Assembly (NCBI GenBank): GCA_017631085.1
Contig: JAGBTY010000029.1
Span: forward strand, 1 to 37,868
Length of the DNA stretch: 37,868 nucleotides
Reading direction: 5' to 3'
Source: Clostridia bacterium
GTDB taxonomy: Bacteria > Bacillota > Clostridia > Oscillospirales > CAG-272
In this document: positions 8,016-15,882 of the stretch, one piece after another
Numbering within the stretch: the stretch's first letter is position 1
Layout of the letters: the number at the start of each line of letters is the position of its first letter
Made by a program: the position numbers and the translations under genes
The notes under the pieces: generated by a model
Seen by the model: the letters and a program-made list of their open reading frames with translations, nothing else
Database searches by the model: none
What the model was told of the DNA's origin: nothing

Positions 8016-8047
8016 ATTTTACACTACAATGACTACACAGTGACTAC
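8016..8047 (-). promoter_or_regulatory. Fibre operon promoter with SARP-type direct repeats
   Basis: On the minus strand the heptamer GTAGTCA occurs at 8041-8047 and 8030-8036, start to start exactly 11 bases. Eight bases follow, then TAAAAT (8016-8021) as the -10 box. No good -35 hexamer is present; the repeats occupy that region. A third partial copy (GTAGTGT) overlaps the 8-base spacer. This is the arrangement known for SARP activator promoters in Streptomyces. Confidence 0.65.
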
Positions 8048-8074
8048 AAAAGGAAAATTTTTTCAAAAAATTTT

Positions 8075-8101
8075 GGCACTCAAGCATTTAACCCGAGTGC
8101 C
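8075..8101 (-). terminator. Terminator after the response regulator gene
   Basis: GGCACTC and GAGTGCC pair around a 13-base loop, 7 bases beyond the stop codon at 8109. On the minus strand they are followed by AAAATTTTTTG. This separates the two-component genes from the fibre operon. Confidence 0.75.
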
Positions 8102-8108
8102 GATCCAT

Positions 8109-8912
8109 TTATTTGATTTTTTGCATTTGGTTTTCAAGATAACCGACGGTAAATTCCGCCCATGAATATGCGCTCATATACTGCCCCGTGAAGGAATTGA
8201 TCGCCCGAACGTCCCCTTCAAGAAAACGGTAATAATCACAATCCACGATTTTCGTGTTCACAAGAATACCTTGTCTGTTTTTCAAAATTAGGTCTTTGAC
8301 CTCAACGGAATGTAAGCTCTTGACAAGACTCGCGATATACACCTGCAAATTTTTTTGCTTCGTTCGGTCGTAGTCCTCGTCCTCCCAAAGCATCGCCGCA
8401 AGCTCGGGGTAGGTTGCCGAAGTTCCGCGCTTATCTACAAGATACGCAAGTATCTCTTTGGCTTGTTTTCTCTCAAATTTTAACGGCTCACCGTCCACAA
8501 ATATATCGAAGTTTCCAAAGGTGAGTATCTTGATTCTCTTTTCGTTGCTCCACTCAATTGGATTGCGCAGATTTTCAAGCTCGGTTTTTACCGCCTCGGA
8601 CGTTACGGGCTTCATTATGTATCCACTCATGCGGAGGTCGATACCTTCCTTCATATACTCCGAAAATCCCGTGGCAAATACGATGTTTACCTTTGGATTA
8701 AGCAGCTTTAATTCACGGGCAAGCTCAACGCCGTTCTTTTCGGGCATATGTATATCGAGAAAGGCAACGTCTATTTTATTTTCGGTTGCGGTCTGCAAGG
8801 CACTTCGCACGTCGCGACAAAGATACACAGTAGAACCGCCTGCTACCTCTTCCAAAGAGTGCCTCATCAATTCCAGTGCGTAATATTCATCGTCAACTGC
8901 CAATATATTCAT
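8109..8912 (-). CDS. Response regulator with SARP/AfsR-type DNA-binding domain
   Basis: Residues 1-118 form a receiver domain with acidic pair D7/D8, phospho-acceptor D53 (FLDIHMP) and conserved K101 (MKP). Residues 127-220 form an OmpR-like winged helix of the SARP kind, beginning LTFGNFDIFVDGEPLKFERK, with a recognition region around QKNLQVYIASLVKSL. The last 45 residues resemble the start of a BTAD domain (YRFLEGDV...GQYMSAYSWAEF) but stop early. The total of 267 residues is short for a full SARP regulator. It overlaps the upstream kinase gene by 4 bases, with AAAGGA before the ATG. LytS-type kinases usually pair with LytTR regulators, so this partner is unusual. Its probable target is the fibre promoter just downstream, where SARP-like repeats occur (inferred). 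Confidence 0.87.
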   Translation of the reverse strand: MNILAVDDEYYALELMRHSLEEVAGGSTVYLCRDVRSALQTATENKIDVAFLDIHMPEKNGVELARELKLLNPKVNIVFATGFSEYMKEGIDLRMSGYIMKPVTSEAVKTELENLRNPIEWSNEKRIKILTFGNFDIFVDGEPLKFERKQAKEILAYLVDKRGTSATYPELAAMLWEDEDYDRTKQKNLQVYIASLVKSLHSVEVKDLILKNRQGILVNTKIVDCDYYRFLEGDVRAINSFTGQYMSAYSWAEFTVGYLENQMQKIK

Positions 8913-10177
8913 TGTCGTTTTCCTTTCTTTTTCGGTATTACTATCGTTACGCGGGTGCCAACTCCCACCGTGCTTTTGACGGTCAACTCGCCACGGCAGG
9001 TTGCAGCAAGTCTGCTTCTGACGTTTTGAAGTCCCACGTGCATCTCGGTGTTTTCTGAATCAAAGCCTACGCCGTCATCGATTATTCTTACGATATAGTA
9101 AGCTTCCTCCTCAAAGGTGAGTATCCTCAGCGTTCCACCGTTCGCTTTTTTTGTAATTCCGTGCTTTACCGCGTTTTCGACCAAAGGCTGAACCGTAAGG
9201 GGAGGAATTCTGAAATCTTTACATTGAATTGAATAGATTACGTTCAAGCGTTCTCTGAATCTCGCCTTTTCAATTTTCAAATAACACGCCACGTGATCCA
9301 TCTCCTGCTCAAATGGGATAAGCTCCTCTTTTGTAAGCGTATCAAGGTTTCGTCTGAGATACTGTGAAAATTCAATCGTAAGATTTTTCGCCTGCTTGGG
9401 AGATATATCACACATAGACGCTATGGTAGAGAGCGTATTATACATAAAATGTGGATTGATCTGCGATAACATCAATGCATTTCTCTGAGCGTCAATAAGC
9501 TTTTGCTTTTGCAGATAGATATTGGTATAAATAATTAAAACGCTGATTACAAGACCAATATATGATAATGAAAAGCCGTGAAAGACGTGATCTATGGTAA
9601 AGCCTGCAATGGGAAAGATCGTATACACGATAAAGATAAAGCGGTTGACCCTTGTGGTTTTTTTTGCAAACAACGCCATAAGAAGAATGGCGAAAAAGGA
9701 TAATATAGGAAGTAGCAAATAAACAAATCGAAGATCAGACTCGTGATTGTGAACGTAATGTCCCGCGTCGTTTACTGTATAGGCATATCCCCAAAAAACA
9801 TTTCCAATAATAAGCGCGATTGAAAATACGCACAAAACCTGAAAAATTCTCAACGTACACGCCGCCGCTTTACTGTTCGTATATAAACTATACTTCAAGT
9901 ATCCCATAAAACATATGATCGCGCACTGACACGCGCAAGACGCTACGGTGTTGGAAATCATTATCACCGTGCTTAATTCCGGATGTCCCTCGCCGAGCCA
10001 ACTGACGATATCCGCGCTAAGAGCCGTCATGACAAATAACAGCAAAAACAGAAAATGCTTTGATCCGCTTTTTTTCGTGATAAGCTCACTAAAGCACGTT
10101 GCAAAAATAATCAATACGACGGTAAGCGCAAATGCGCCGAGAGCGATATTTATATATGGTAAATTGATACTTGGCAT
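8909..10177 (-). CDS. LytS/YpdA-like sensor histidine kinase with seven-helix sensor domain
   Basis: The N-terminal 220 residues contain about seven hydrophobic helices and a short exposed loop (VNDAGHYVHNHESD, about 135-148). They are followed by a His_kinase domain with QINPHFMYN (phospho-His at residue 243) and a HATPase domain with VENAVKHG and DDGVGFD. I chose the ATG at 10177 because AAAGGA lies 8 bases upstream; the frame extends to a TTG at 10267 that has no ribosome binding site. The gene overlaps the response regulator by 4 bases, so the two form a translationally coupled pair. The seven-helix module suggests a small membrane-soluble or periplasmic signal, but no ligand can be read from the sequence. 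Confidence 0.87.
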   Translation of the reverse strand: MPSINLPYINIALGAFALTVVLIIFATCFSELITKKSGSKHFLFLLLFVMTALSADIVSWLGEGHPELSTVIMISNTVASCACQCAIICFMGYLKYSLYTNSKAAACTLRIFQVLCVFSIALIIGNVFWGYAYTVNDAGHYVHNHESDLRFVYLLLPILSFFAILLMALFAKKTTRVNRFIFIVYTIFPIAGFTIDHVFHGFSLSYIGLVISVLIIYTNIYLQKQKLIDAQRNALMLSQINPHFMYNTLSTIASMCDISPKQAKNLTIEFSQYLRRNLDTLTKEELIPFEQEMDHVACYLKIEKARFRERLNVIYSIQCKDFRIPPLTVQPLVENAVKHGITKKANGGTLRILTFEEEAYYIVRIIDDGVGFDSENTEMHVGLQNVRSRLAATCRGELTVKSTVGVGTRVTIVIPKKKGKRQ

Positions 10178-10268
10178 TTTTGATTCCTTTCCGTTTGTTT
10201 TTTTATAGAAAAACGTAAAAGCCTCCCGCAAGCCGCAATCTCTCGTCTTACAGATGACTTTGTTCAAT

Positions 10269-10569
10269 ATTTATGATTATGGACGTGCAAAAGAGGACGG
10301 TATGATCCCTGTCTATCGGGCTATTAAAGATTCGCGCAAATTCAAACATAGATGTTAACCTCTTCCGCAAAGAATTTTGCTTTATATTATTATATTATCA
10401 TAAAAGCTTTGATAAATCAAGGTACTTCATAAATTTTGCCAAGTTTTGCAAAAAAACGTCGATAACAGATTCGTTTTCATACCAAATTTGTTTCTTACAT
10501 CCTCCAATCGCAACCTTTTCGCAAATACTTCCCTTTTTGTATTCGCAAATATAACACCTATCAAGGCAT
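10269..10569. other. Non-coding, AT-rich gap
   Basis: No credible gene lies here. A 34-codon plus-strand frame (10254-10358) has protein-like composition but no ribosome binding site, and may be a gene remnant. The right half contains the 25-base block at 10521-10545 shared with 543-567. Confidence 0.5.
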
Positions 10570-10607
10570 AAAAGAAGAGCGACCAAGTAGGTCGCTCTTT
10601 AGTGGTC
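10521..10607. repeat. Dispersed intergenic repeat, copy B
   Basis: Two blocks recur elsewhere in the window. The block at 10521-10545 matches 543-567 at 24 of 25 positions. The hairpin block at 10570-10600 matches copies at 577-606 and, decayed, 2719-2748. The spacing between the blocks differs between copies A and B (9 versus 24 bases). Confidence 0.7.
10575..10599 (-). terminator. Terminator of the ferritin gene (hairpin of repeat copy B)
   Basis: AAGAGCGACC and GGTCGCTCTT form a perfect 10-bp stem with a 5-base loop. On the minus strand it is followed by CTTTTATGCC, 38 bases past the ferritin stop codon. Confidence 0.75.
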
Positions 10608-10636
10608 ATACCTTATGTATTTAGTTTGAATTTTGA

Positions 10637-11146
10637 TCAAAGCACGAGACTTGGAGCTGTGTAGACTCTTCCCGCGTATTCTTGATCAAGTGCGTAAAGT
10701 CCTTTGGGATCGCTTCCGAAGAGCTTATAGCGGTTGATCATGGAGTCAGCGTTGTCCTCTTCCTCCATCTGCTCATCAACGAACCAATCGAGGAACTTCA
10801 TGGTACGGTAGTCTCTCGCCTCATAGCACTCGTGATAGATAGCGTTAATAAGGCTTGTCACATAACGCTCGTGCTCCGCAGCGGCCTCGAGGGGGTCCAG
10901 AATGCTTGAAAAGATCTTGTCGGGCTTTGCAATTGCTTCAAGAGTGACCTTCCAACCGTTATTCTGCATATATTTCATAAACAGCAGTGCGTGGTCGCGC
11001 TCCTCTTGTGCCTGTATCATGTAGTAGTTTGCGTAACCGTCGAGATCAAGCGAATCATAGTGATTTGCGATATCAACATAAAGATACGCACTATAAAGCT
11101 CTTTATTGATCTGCTCGTTAAGCAATGCCTTTATTCTATCGTTCAT
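10637..11146 (-). CDS. ftnA: Non-heme ferritin
   Basis: The 169 residues match the FtnA-type four-helix bundle that oxidises Fe2+ and stores it as mineral in a 24-subunit shell. Ferroxidase ligands are visible at E16, E49 and H52 (QEERDH), E93 (AEHE) and in DEQMEEE near residue 125, the counterpart of SEQHEEE in E. coli FtnA. AGGAGG sits 7 bases before the ATG. It is the last gene of the Fur-like/rubrerythrin/ferritin group, 82 bases after rubrerythrin with a long hairpin between them, so its expression may be uncoupled from the upstream genes. Iron storage beside a peroxide reductase limits Fenton chemistry. Confidence 0.92.
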   Translation of the reverse strand: MNDRIKALLNEQINKELYSAYLYVDIANHYDSLDLDGYANYYMIQAQEERDHALLFMKYMQNNGWKVTLEAIAKPDKIFSSILDPLEAAAEHERYVTSLINAIYHECYEARDYRTMKFLDWFVDEQMEEEDNADSMINRYKLFGSDPKGLYALDQEYAGRVYTAPSLVL

Positions 11147-11179
11147 TGTGATCCTCCTATAATGATTTTATTTGGTTCG

Positions 11180-11211
11180 TGAGGGAAGCTTTTTTCGAAA
11201 AGCCTCCCTCA
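11180..11211. terminator. Long hairpin between rubrerythrin and ferritin
   Basis: A 14-bp stem with one mismatch (TGAGGGA.GCTTTT) closes on a four-base loop 18 bases after the rubrerythrin stop codon. Neither side has a strong T-tract, so it could be a partial terminator or an mRNA processing or stabilising element. Confidence 0.5.
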
Positions 11212-11228
11212 AATTTACTCAGTATATA

Positions 11229-11774
11229 TTAGCCGAAGTATCTGTTAAGCAAGCCCTCGAATGCCTTGCCGTGTCTTGCTTCGTCGCGAGCCATCTCATG
11301 TACTGTGTCATGTATTGCGTCAAGGTTAAGAGCCTTTGCTCTCTTTGCGAGGTCAAACTTGCCCTCGGTTGCGCCATTCTCTGCCGCAACTCTCATCTCG
11401 AGGTTCTTCTTTGTGCTGTCGGTAACTACCTCACCGAGAAGCTCAGCGAACTTTGCTGCGTGCTCTGCTTCCTCGAAAGCAGCCTTTTCCCAATAAAGTG
11501 CGATCTCGGGATAACCCTCTCTTGCCGCAACTCTTGCCATTGCAAGATACATACCAACCTCGGAGCATTCGCCCTCGAAGTTTGCGCGAAGATCCATTAT
11601 AATATCCTCGGGAGCGCCCTTTGCAACGCCTACAACGTGCTCTGCAGCCCATGTGAGCTTGCCTTCTTCCTGCTTTGTGAACTTCTCAGCGGGAACCTTA
11701 CACTGAGGACATCTTTCGGGAGCTGCATCTCCCTCGTGAACGTAACCGCATACTGAACATACCCATTTTGCCAT
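11229..11774 (-). CDS. rbr: Reverse rubrerythrin (rubredoxin domain at N-terminus)
   Basis: The N-terminus is a rubredoxin-type iron site (C6, C9, C22, C25 in CSVCG and CPQCK). A ferritin-like di-iron domain follows, with ligand motifs [10 protein letters not shown] (about 65), [10 protein letters not shown] (about 100) and MARDEARHG (about 160). This order is reversed relative to classical rubrerythrin and is known from Clostridium acetobutylicum, where such proteins reduce hydrogen peroxide and oxygen with electrons from NADH-rubredoxin reductase. At 181 residues it has the normal length. It begins 29 bases after the Fur-family gene with a TAAAGGAG box, so the two are likely co-transcribed and peroxide-controlled. 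Confidence 0.92.
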   Translation of the reverse strand: MAKWVCSVCGYVHEGDAAPERCPQCKVPAEKFTKQEEGKLTWAAEHVVGVAKGAPEDIIMDLRANFEGECSEVGMYLAMARVAAREGYPEIALYWEKAAFEEAEHAAKFAELLGEVVTDSTKKNLEMRVAAENGATEGKFDLAKRAKALNLDAIHDTVHEMARDEARHGKAFEGLLNRYFG

Positions 11775-11803
11775 GATAATTTTCTCCTTTAATTTTTAAT
11801 TTT

Positions 11804-12199
11804 TTAGTTTTTGTTTTTTGCCTGACATCTTTCGCAGACACCGGCAAATTCGAGATGACAATCTTCAACAAGGAAGTTTTCATATCCCTTCGCCTGACGA
11901 GCAAGAGCCTCTCCGTCAAAATCCGTATCAACGTCGGCGACCGCACCGCACTCACGACAAACTATGTGATAATGCTTTCTGACTGTGAAATCAAATCTGT
12001 CGTCTGCCTCGGTGAGCTTTATTCGGTATACGTTTCCCTCCTTTGCCGCCTCGGCAAGAAGTCTGAACACCGTCGCTCTGCTTATACTCGGATACTTTTC
12101 GTGAACAGCCTCATACACCATTGTCGCCGAAGGGTGATTCTTCATTTCGTCAAAGACTTCGAATACTATCTCCTTTTGCAATGTGTTTCTTTTGTTCAT
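11804..12199 (-). CDS. Fur-family metalloregulator, probably PerR-like
   Basis: The 131-residue protein has the Fur winged helix (about 8-70; SRATVFRLLAEAAKEG is the recognition region) and a dimerisation domain. Structural zinc is held by C81-x2-C84 and C122-x2-C125. HYHIVC (76-81) supplies regulatory-metal ligands and H22 lies in NHPSATMVYE, matching the oxidation-sensitive region of PerR. The neighbours (rubrerythrin and ferritin) favour PerR over iron-sensing Fur, but sequence alone does not settle it. The gene leads the operon, with AAGGA before the ATG and a consensus promoter whose -10 box lies inside a palindrome, consistent with autoregulation. Confidence 0.82.
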   Translation of the reverse strand: MNKRNTLQKEIVFEVFDEMKNHPSATMVYEAVHEKYPSISRATVFRLLAEAAKEGNVYRIKLTEADDRFDFTVRKHYHIVCRECGAVADVDTDFDGEALARQAKGYENFLVEDCHLEFAGVCERCQAKNKN

Positions 12200-12215
12200 T
12201 TTGTACCGTGTCCTT

Positions 12216-12265
12216 ATTGAGATTCAATCTTGATATTATTATATCATATATTTTTCATTTGTCAA
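12216..12265 (-). promoter_or_regulatory. Promoter and candidate operators of the Fur/PerR-like operon
   Basis: On the minus strand TTGACA (12260-12265) and TATAAT (12238-12243) are 16 bases apart. The -10 lies within the palindrome TGATATTATTATATCA (12231-12246). A second inverted repeat, ATTGA-GAT-TCAAT, follows at 12216-12228. Either could be the regulator's own operator; neither is an exact PerR box. Confidence 0.6.
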
Positions 12266-12295
12266 TAGTTTTTTCGAAAAAATTTCAAAAAAATT

Positions 12296-12324
12296 TTCCG
12301 ACGGGAATTTTACGCCCGTCGGAA
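12296..12324 (-). terminator. Terminator of the AGCS symporter gene
   Basis: TTCCGACGGG and CCCGTCGGAA form a perfect 10-bp stem with a 9-base loop, followed on the minus strand by AATTTTTTTG. It lies just upstream of the Fur/PerR promoter and insulates the two units. Confidence 0.85.
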
Positions 12325-12350
12325 GCTTGTTTTATATTATTATAAGGTAA

Positions 12351-13766
12351 TCAATTCCAGAAATCCGTTTCGTGAGGAAGCGAGATGTCCGCTGCCTTGA
12401 ACTCGGGGTTCTTTCCCGCCTTCTTCTGCTTAACGTAATTCTTAAGCGTTCTAAACACCTGTCCCGAAAGGATAACGATAACAGGCATATTTATTATCGC
12501 CATCATACCCATGGTGATATCGGCTATGCTCCAAAGCATATCCGCGCTAAGACCTGCACCTACGAATATAATGAGAGACGCGACAACGTAATAGCAATAC
12601 ATAAACTTCTTGGTGGGCACACGTTTCATTATGTGGCTGAACGCCTGATTTACGTAATAGAGGTTTCCGAGAAGAGTGGTAAAAGCAAAGAGTATCATCG
12701 AAACGGTTATGAAAGCAGGTCCGAAGTCGCCAAGGGTATTTCCAAGTGCTTTCTGAACGTAGGGTGCGCCCTGAAGATCAGCTGCAGGCTCGATTCCCGA
12801 GCAAAGACACATGAATGCCGTTGCCGAGCAAATAACGACCGTATCGATAAATACCGAAAGAGCTTGAACGAGTCCCTGCTTTACAGGGTGGGATACCTCT
12901 GCCGCTGCCGCCGCATTGGGAGCAGAGCCGACACCCGCCTCGTTACTGAAAAGACCTCTCTTTATTCCGTACATTACGCAAGAACCGCCAAAGCCTCCGA
13001 AGATAGCCTTAAAATCAAATGCCTCTGAGAATATTCTTCCGAAGACAGAGGGCAACGAGGTGATATTCATAGCAACTATCACGAGAGATACGAGAACGTA
13101 CGCAACGCCCATTATGGGAACGAGAACGCCCGTAACACGAAGAACTCTCGAGCCTCCTCCGAAGAGACAGTAGCCAACAGCCAAGGCAATGATACCGCCT
13201 ATGAGCCAAGGAGTCCATGAGGGATCATAGAATTCGTATGTAGAAAAAGTGGATTGGAGGTTATATGATGCAAGCATATTAAATCCGAATCCGTAAGTAA
13301 CAACGAGAAGCACCGAGAAAATGACCGCCAAGGAGCGCAAACGAAGTCCGCCCTCAATATACTGAGCAGGTCCTCCGTAGCTTGTCCCATCGGGAGCTTT
13401 CTTTTTATATATCTGCGCCAGAGTGCTTTCTGCAAATGCCGTCGCTGCGCCTATAATGGCGATGACCCACATCCAAAATACAGAACCGAAGCCGCCAAGG
13501 CAGAGCGCTGTAGAAACTCCGATTATATTTCCCGTACCTACACGCGACGCGGTGGATACCATTAGCGCCTGAAAGGATGATACTTTCTTTTTGCCGCTCT
13601 CTTCGCTTCGCGAGGGCTTCTCGCCAACCACCCTGATCTGTTCTCCGAAAAGGCGGAATTGAACGAGCCCTGAACGCAGGGTAAAGTACAGACCGCCTAC
13701 TATAAGGATTATTATGAGCAGGTAGCTATACATAAAATCGTTTACAAGTGATAAGATCTTAGACAT
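12351..13766 (-). CDS. Sodium:amino acid symporter, AGCS family
   Basis: The 471-residue inner-membrane protein has about ten to eleven hydrophobic helices and the AGCS pattern. MVSTASRVGTGNIIGVSTALCLGGFGSVFWMW near residue 70 contains the conserved GxGNIxGV core, and GGPAQYIEGGL and KRGLFSNEAGVGSAPNAAA follow. The family (AlsT, DagA, AgcS) takes up alanine, glycine or glutamine with Na+ or H+; the exact substrate cannot be read here. It is a single-gene unit with a consensus promoter and its own terminator. Confidence 0.92.
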   Translation of the reverse strand: MSKILSLVNDFMYSYLLIIILIVGGLYFTLRSGLVQFRLFGEQIRVVGEKPSRSEESGKKKVSSFQALMVSTASRVGTGNIIGVSTALCLGGFGSVFWMWVIAIIGAATAFAESTLAQIYKKKAPDGTSYGGPAQYIEGGLRLRSLAVIFSVLLVVTYGFGFNMLASYNLQSTFSTYEFYDPSWTPWLIGGIIALAVGYCLFGGGSRVLRVTGVLVPIMGVAYVLVSLVIVAMNITSLPSVFGRIFSEAFDFKAIFGGFGGSCVMYGIKRGLFSNEAGVGSAPNAAAAAEVSHPVKQGLVQALSVFIDTVVICSATAFMCLCSGIEPAADLQGAPYVQKALGNTLGDFGPAFITVSMILFAFTTLLGNLYYVNQAFSHIMKRVPTKKFMYCYYVVASLIIFVGAGLSADMLWSIADITMGMMAIINMPVIVILSGQVFRTLKNYVKQKKAGKNPEFKAADISLPHETDFWN

Positions 13767-13807
13767 AATTTTCTCCGTTTCTTTCTTTATAATAAAAGAT
13801 CTTATTT

Positions 13808-13836
13808 ATTATACCAAACAACATCAGATTTGTCAA
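13808..13836 (-). promoter_or_regulatory. Consensus promoter of the AGCS symporter
   Basis: TTGACA (13831-13836) and TATAAT (13808-13813) on the minus strand are separated by exactly 17 bases, ending just before the stop codon of the ABC gene at 13841. Confidence 0.85.
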
Positions 13837-13840
13837 TAAG

Positions 13841-15703
13841 TTACTGCGCCGTTTGCATAGCGTAGAAGAGTCCCTTTTTCTCCATAAGTTCCTCATAGCT
13901 ACCAAGCTCCTCACATCTTCCGTTTTTGAGAACGGCAATGCGGTCGGCATTCTTGATTGTTGAAAGTCTGTGTGCCACGATAAAGGTAGTACGGTCGTGG
14001 GTGAGGTTATCTATAGCCTTTTGTATCTCTCGCTCCGAAACACTGTCAAGAGCTGACGTAGCCTCGTCAAATATAATTACCGATGGATTTCTAATGATAG
14101 CACGTGCAATGGATATTCTCTGTCTCTGTCCGCCCGAAAGGTTTGCCCCGTGCTCGTAAAGCATCGTATCAAGTCCGTCGGGAAGCGACGCGATAAACTC
14201 TGAAAGTCTTGCCGCCTCTATTACCTGCATAAGCTTTTCCTCGGTAATATCCTCAACGCCATAGGTGATATTCTCACGTATAGTTCCCGTAAAGAGAACA
14301 CTGTTCTGGGGCACTATTGCAATATGTGAACGGTAGGTATGGAGGTCTATATCATTTATATCGACTCCGTCGACCGTAAGGCTTCCCGTTGTTGCTTTGT
14401 TAAAGCCGAGAATAAGATTCATGCTGGTGGTCTTTCCGCAACCCGATTCTCCGACGAATGCGATGGTCTCCCCTGCTCTGACGTGGAGCGAGAAATTCTC
14501 AAGAAGCTTCTTATCCTTCTCATAGGAGAACGCCACGTCCTTAAATTCGTATTCACCGCGAAGCTCGGTCATGGAATGCTTACCGTCGTTGTCCTCTATG
14601 TCGGTAGCGCTGAGTATCTCTCCGATCGATGATACAGAATCAAGTCCCTTGGTTATAAGGGGCAGAAGACCAACGAGAGTGGATACGTTTCCCGTGATCG
14701 AGCTGAAATAGCTCTGATATAGCGAAATATCTCCCACAGGTATGCTTCCTTTGAAAGCAAGATAGGTGGAAAAGAGCAAACATGAAAACTGGAATATCTG
14801 GAAAGTCGCCCATGTGCAAGAACCGAAAAGATTTTGCACCACATCAAGATGAAGACCTGTATTTGCAACATCACGGAGTCTTGTGCTAAGCTTTTTGACC
14901 TCCTTATCCTCTAGTCCGTGGGCTCTGGTTATCTCATTCATGGTAACCATGTCCATAAGACTTGCAGAGGTATTCTCCATGCTGACACGGAAGTTTTTGT
15001 TGCTCTTCGACATCTTGTTTCTGAATATACGCACGAGCAGGACAGCCACAGGGATACAGAGTGCGAAGAAAGCAAAGACGGTAAGATTTTTCTGAACTAC
15101 GATAGCAAGTGAGACGACGATCGATATTATAGTTATTGGCAAAGAGCCGAAAAGCTGAGTGGCAAGTGTATGTATAGACTCGACATCACGCATGAGCTTA
15201 GACTGTATACGTCCGCTCTGCATCTCCTTATGAAAGCTTATGGAGAGCTGCTGAAGCTTTCTGACCATAGCGCCTCGAAGCCCCGCCTCAACACGCCTCA
15301 TGACCTTGTTGAAAAACATGGCATATATAGTATGCATTGGAACATTCATTATCAAAAGAACGACCATAACGATTATATTTATCATTATAGTCTGTGAAGA
15401 TATAGAACCGGGGTACGCCACGAAATTTATGATGTTTGCCGTAACTATGGGCAGAACGAAAACGGGGCTGTGTCTTAAGAAAAAGAAAACAAGGCATAGG
15501 AGCAGCTCTTTCCAATATCTCATGTATATCTTGAATACCATAGATAAAGGCTTTACCTCGGACTTAACGTAATTCTCAATAAATTTCGCTTCAAGCTCCT
15601 CAAGCTCCTCGTCGGTAAAATTAGCACCGTACGGAGCAGGTCTTTTCTTTTTAAGGCTCTTAGGTTTCCAATGCTTCGAGATAAATTTGTTCATGTCTGT
15701 CAC
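13841..15703 (-). CDS. ABC transporter half-unit with fused membrane and ATPase domains
   Basis: This 620-residue protein has a six-helix type-1 exporter domain (about 55-350) and a C-terminal ATPase. The ATPase shows Walker A GESGCGKT (418-425), Q-loop VPQNS (464-468), signature LSGGQ (522-526), Walker B VIIFDE (542-547) and H578. The N-terminal 50 residues are a charged cytoplasmic extension. The start is a GTG preceded by AAAGGG; the ATG three codons later is an alternative. It is a half-transporter with no partner nearby, so it probably works as a homodimer. Lipid, drug or peptide export is possible; the substrate is unknown. Its promoter lies downstream of an unusual repeat-rich intergenic region. 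Confidence 0.88.
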   Translation of the reverse strand: MTDMNKFISKHWKPKSLKKKRPAPYGANFTDEELEELEAKFIENYVKSEVKPLSMVFKIYMRYWKELLLCLVFFFLRHSPVFVLPIVTANIINFVAYPGSISSQTIMINIIVMVVLLIMNVPMHTIYAMFFNKVMRRVEAGLRGAMVRKLQQLSISFHKEMQSGRIQSKLMRDVESIHTLATQLFGSLPITIISIVVSLAIVVQKNLTVFAFFALCIPVAVLLVRIFRNKMSKSNKNFRVSMENTSASLMDMVTMNEITRAHGLEDKEVKKLSTRLRDVANTGLHLDVVQNLFGSCTWATFQIFQFSCLLFSTYLAFKGSIPVGDISLYQSYFSSITGNVSTLVGLLPLITKGLDSVSSIGEILSATDIEDNDGKHSMTELRGEYEFKDVAFSYEKDKKLLENFSLHVRAGETIAFVGESGCGKTTSMNLILGFNKATTGSLTVDGVDINDIDLHTYRSHIAIVPQNSVLFTGTIRENITYGVEDITEEKLMQVIEAARLSEFIASLPDGLDTMLYEHGANLSGGQRQRISIARAIIRNPSVIIFDEATSALDSVSEREIQKAIDNLTHDRTTFIVAHRLSTIKNADRIAVLKNGRCEELGSYEELMEKKGLFYAMQTAQ

Positions 15704-15763
15704 CTATCCCTTTCGGAAGTGTTATTCGATTGTAACTAAGAAGATTTTTATATCTTCACGCAT

Positions 15764-15791
15764 ATTCTATCACAAATAAATAATAAGTCAA
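15764..15791 (-). promoter_or_regulatory. Promoter of the ABC transporter
   Basis: On the minus strand TTGACT (15786-15791) and TAGAAT (15764-15769) are 16 bases apart, giving a leader of about 55 bases. Confidence 0.65.
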
Positions 15792-15835
15792 TAGGTTTTA
15801 AAAATTATTTTCCTTTTAACCGCACCCGCCCCCAC

Positions 15836-15882
15836 CTTCGCCTTTGGCGAAGTCCTATTACACACTCATAAGAGTGTGTAAT
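15836..15882. repeat. Two consecutive perfect hairpins
   Basis: CTTCGCC/GGCGAAG with a TTT loop (15836-15852) is followed by ATTACACACTC/GAGTGTGTAAT with an ATAA loop (15857-15882). They abut the hexanucleotide array and lie upstream of the ABC promoter. Function unknown. Confidence 0.7.

Noticed and set aside
10254..10358. A 34-codon plus-strand frame with protein-like composition (ends AIKDSRKFKHRC)
   Set aside because: No ribosome binding site, no recognisable family, and its first part lies upstream of the kinase start. Possibly a gene remnant, but support is too weak to list as a gene.
11172..11756. A 194-codon plus-strand open frame with many Cys
   Set aside because: It is antisense to the confident reverse rubrerythrin gene and has no family features.
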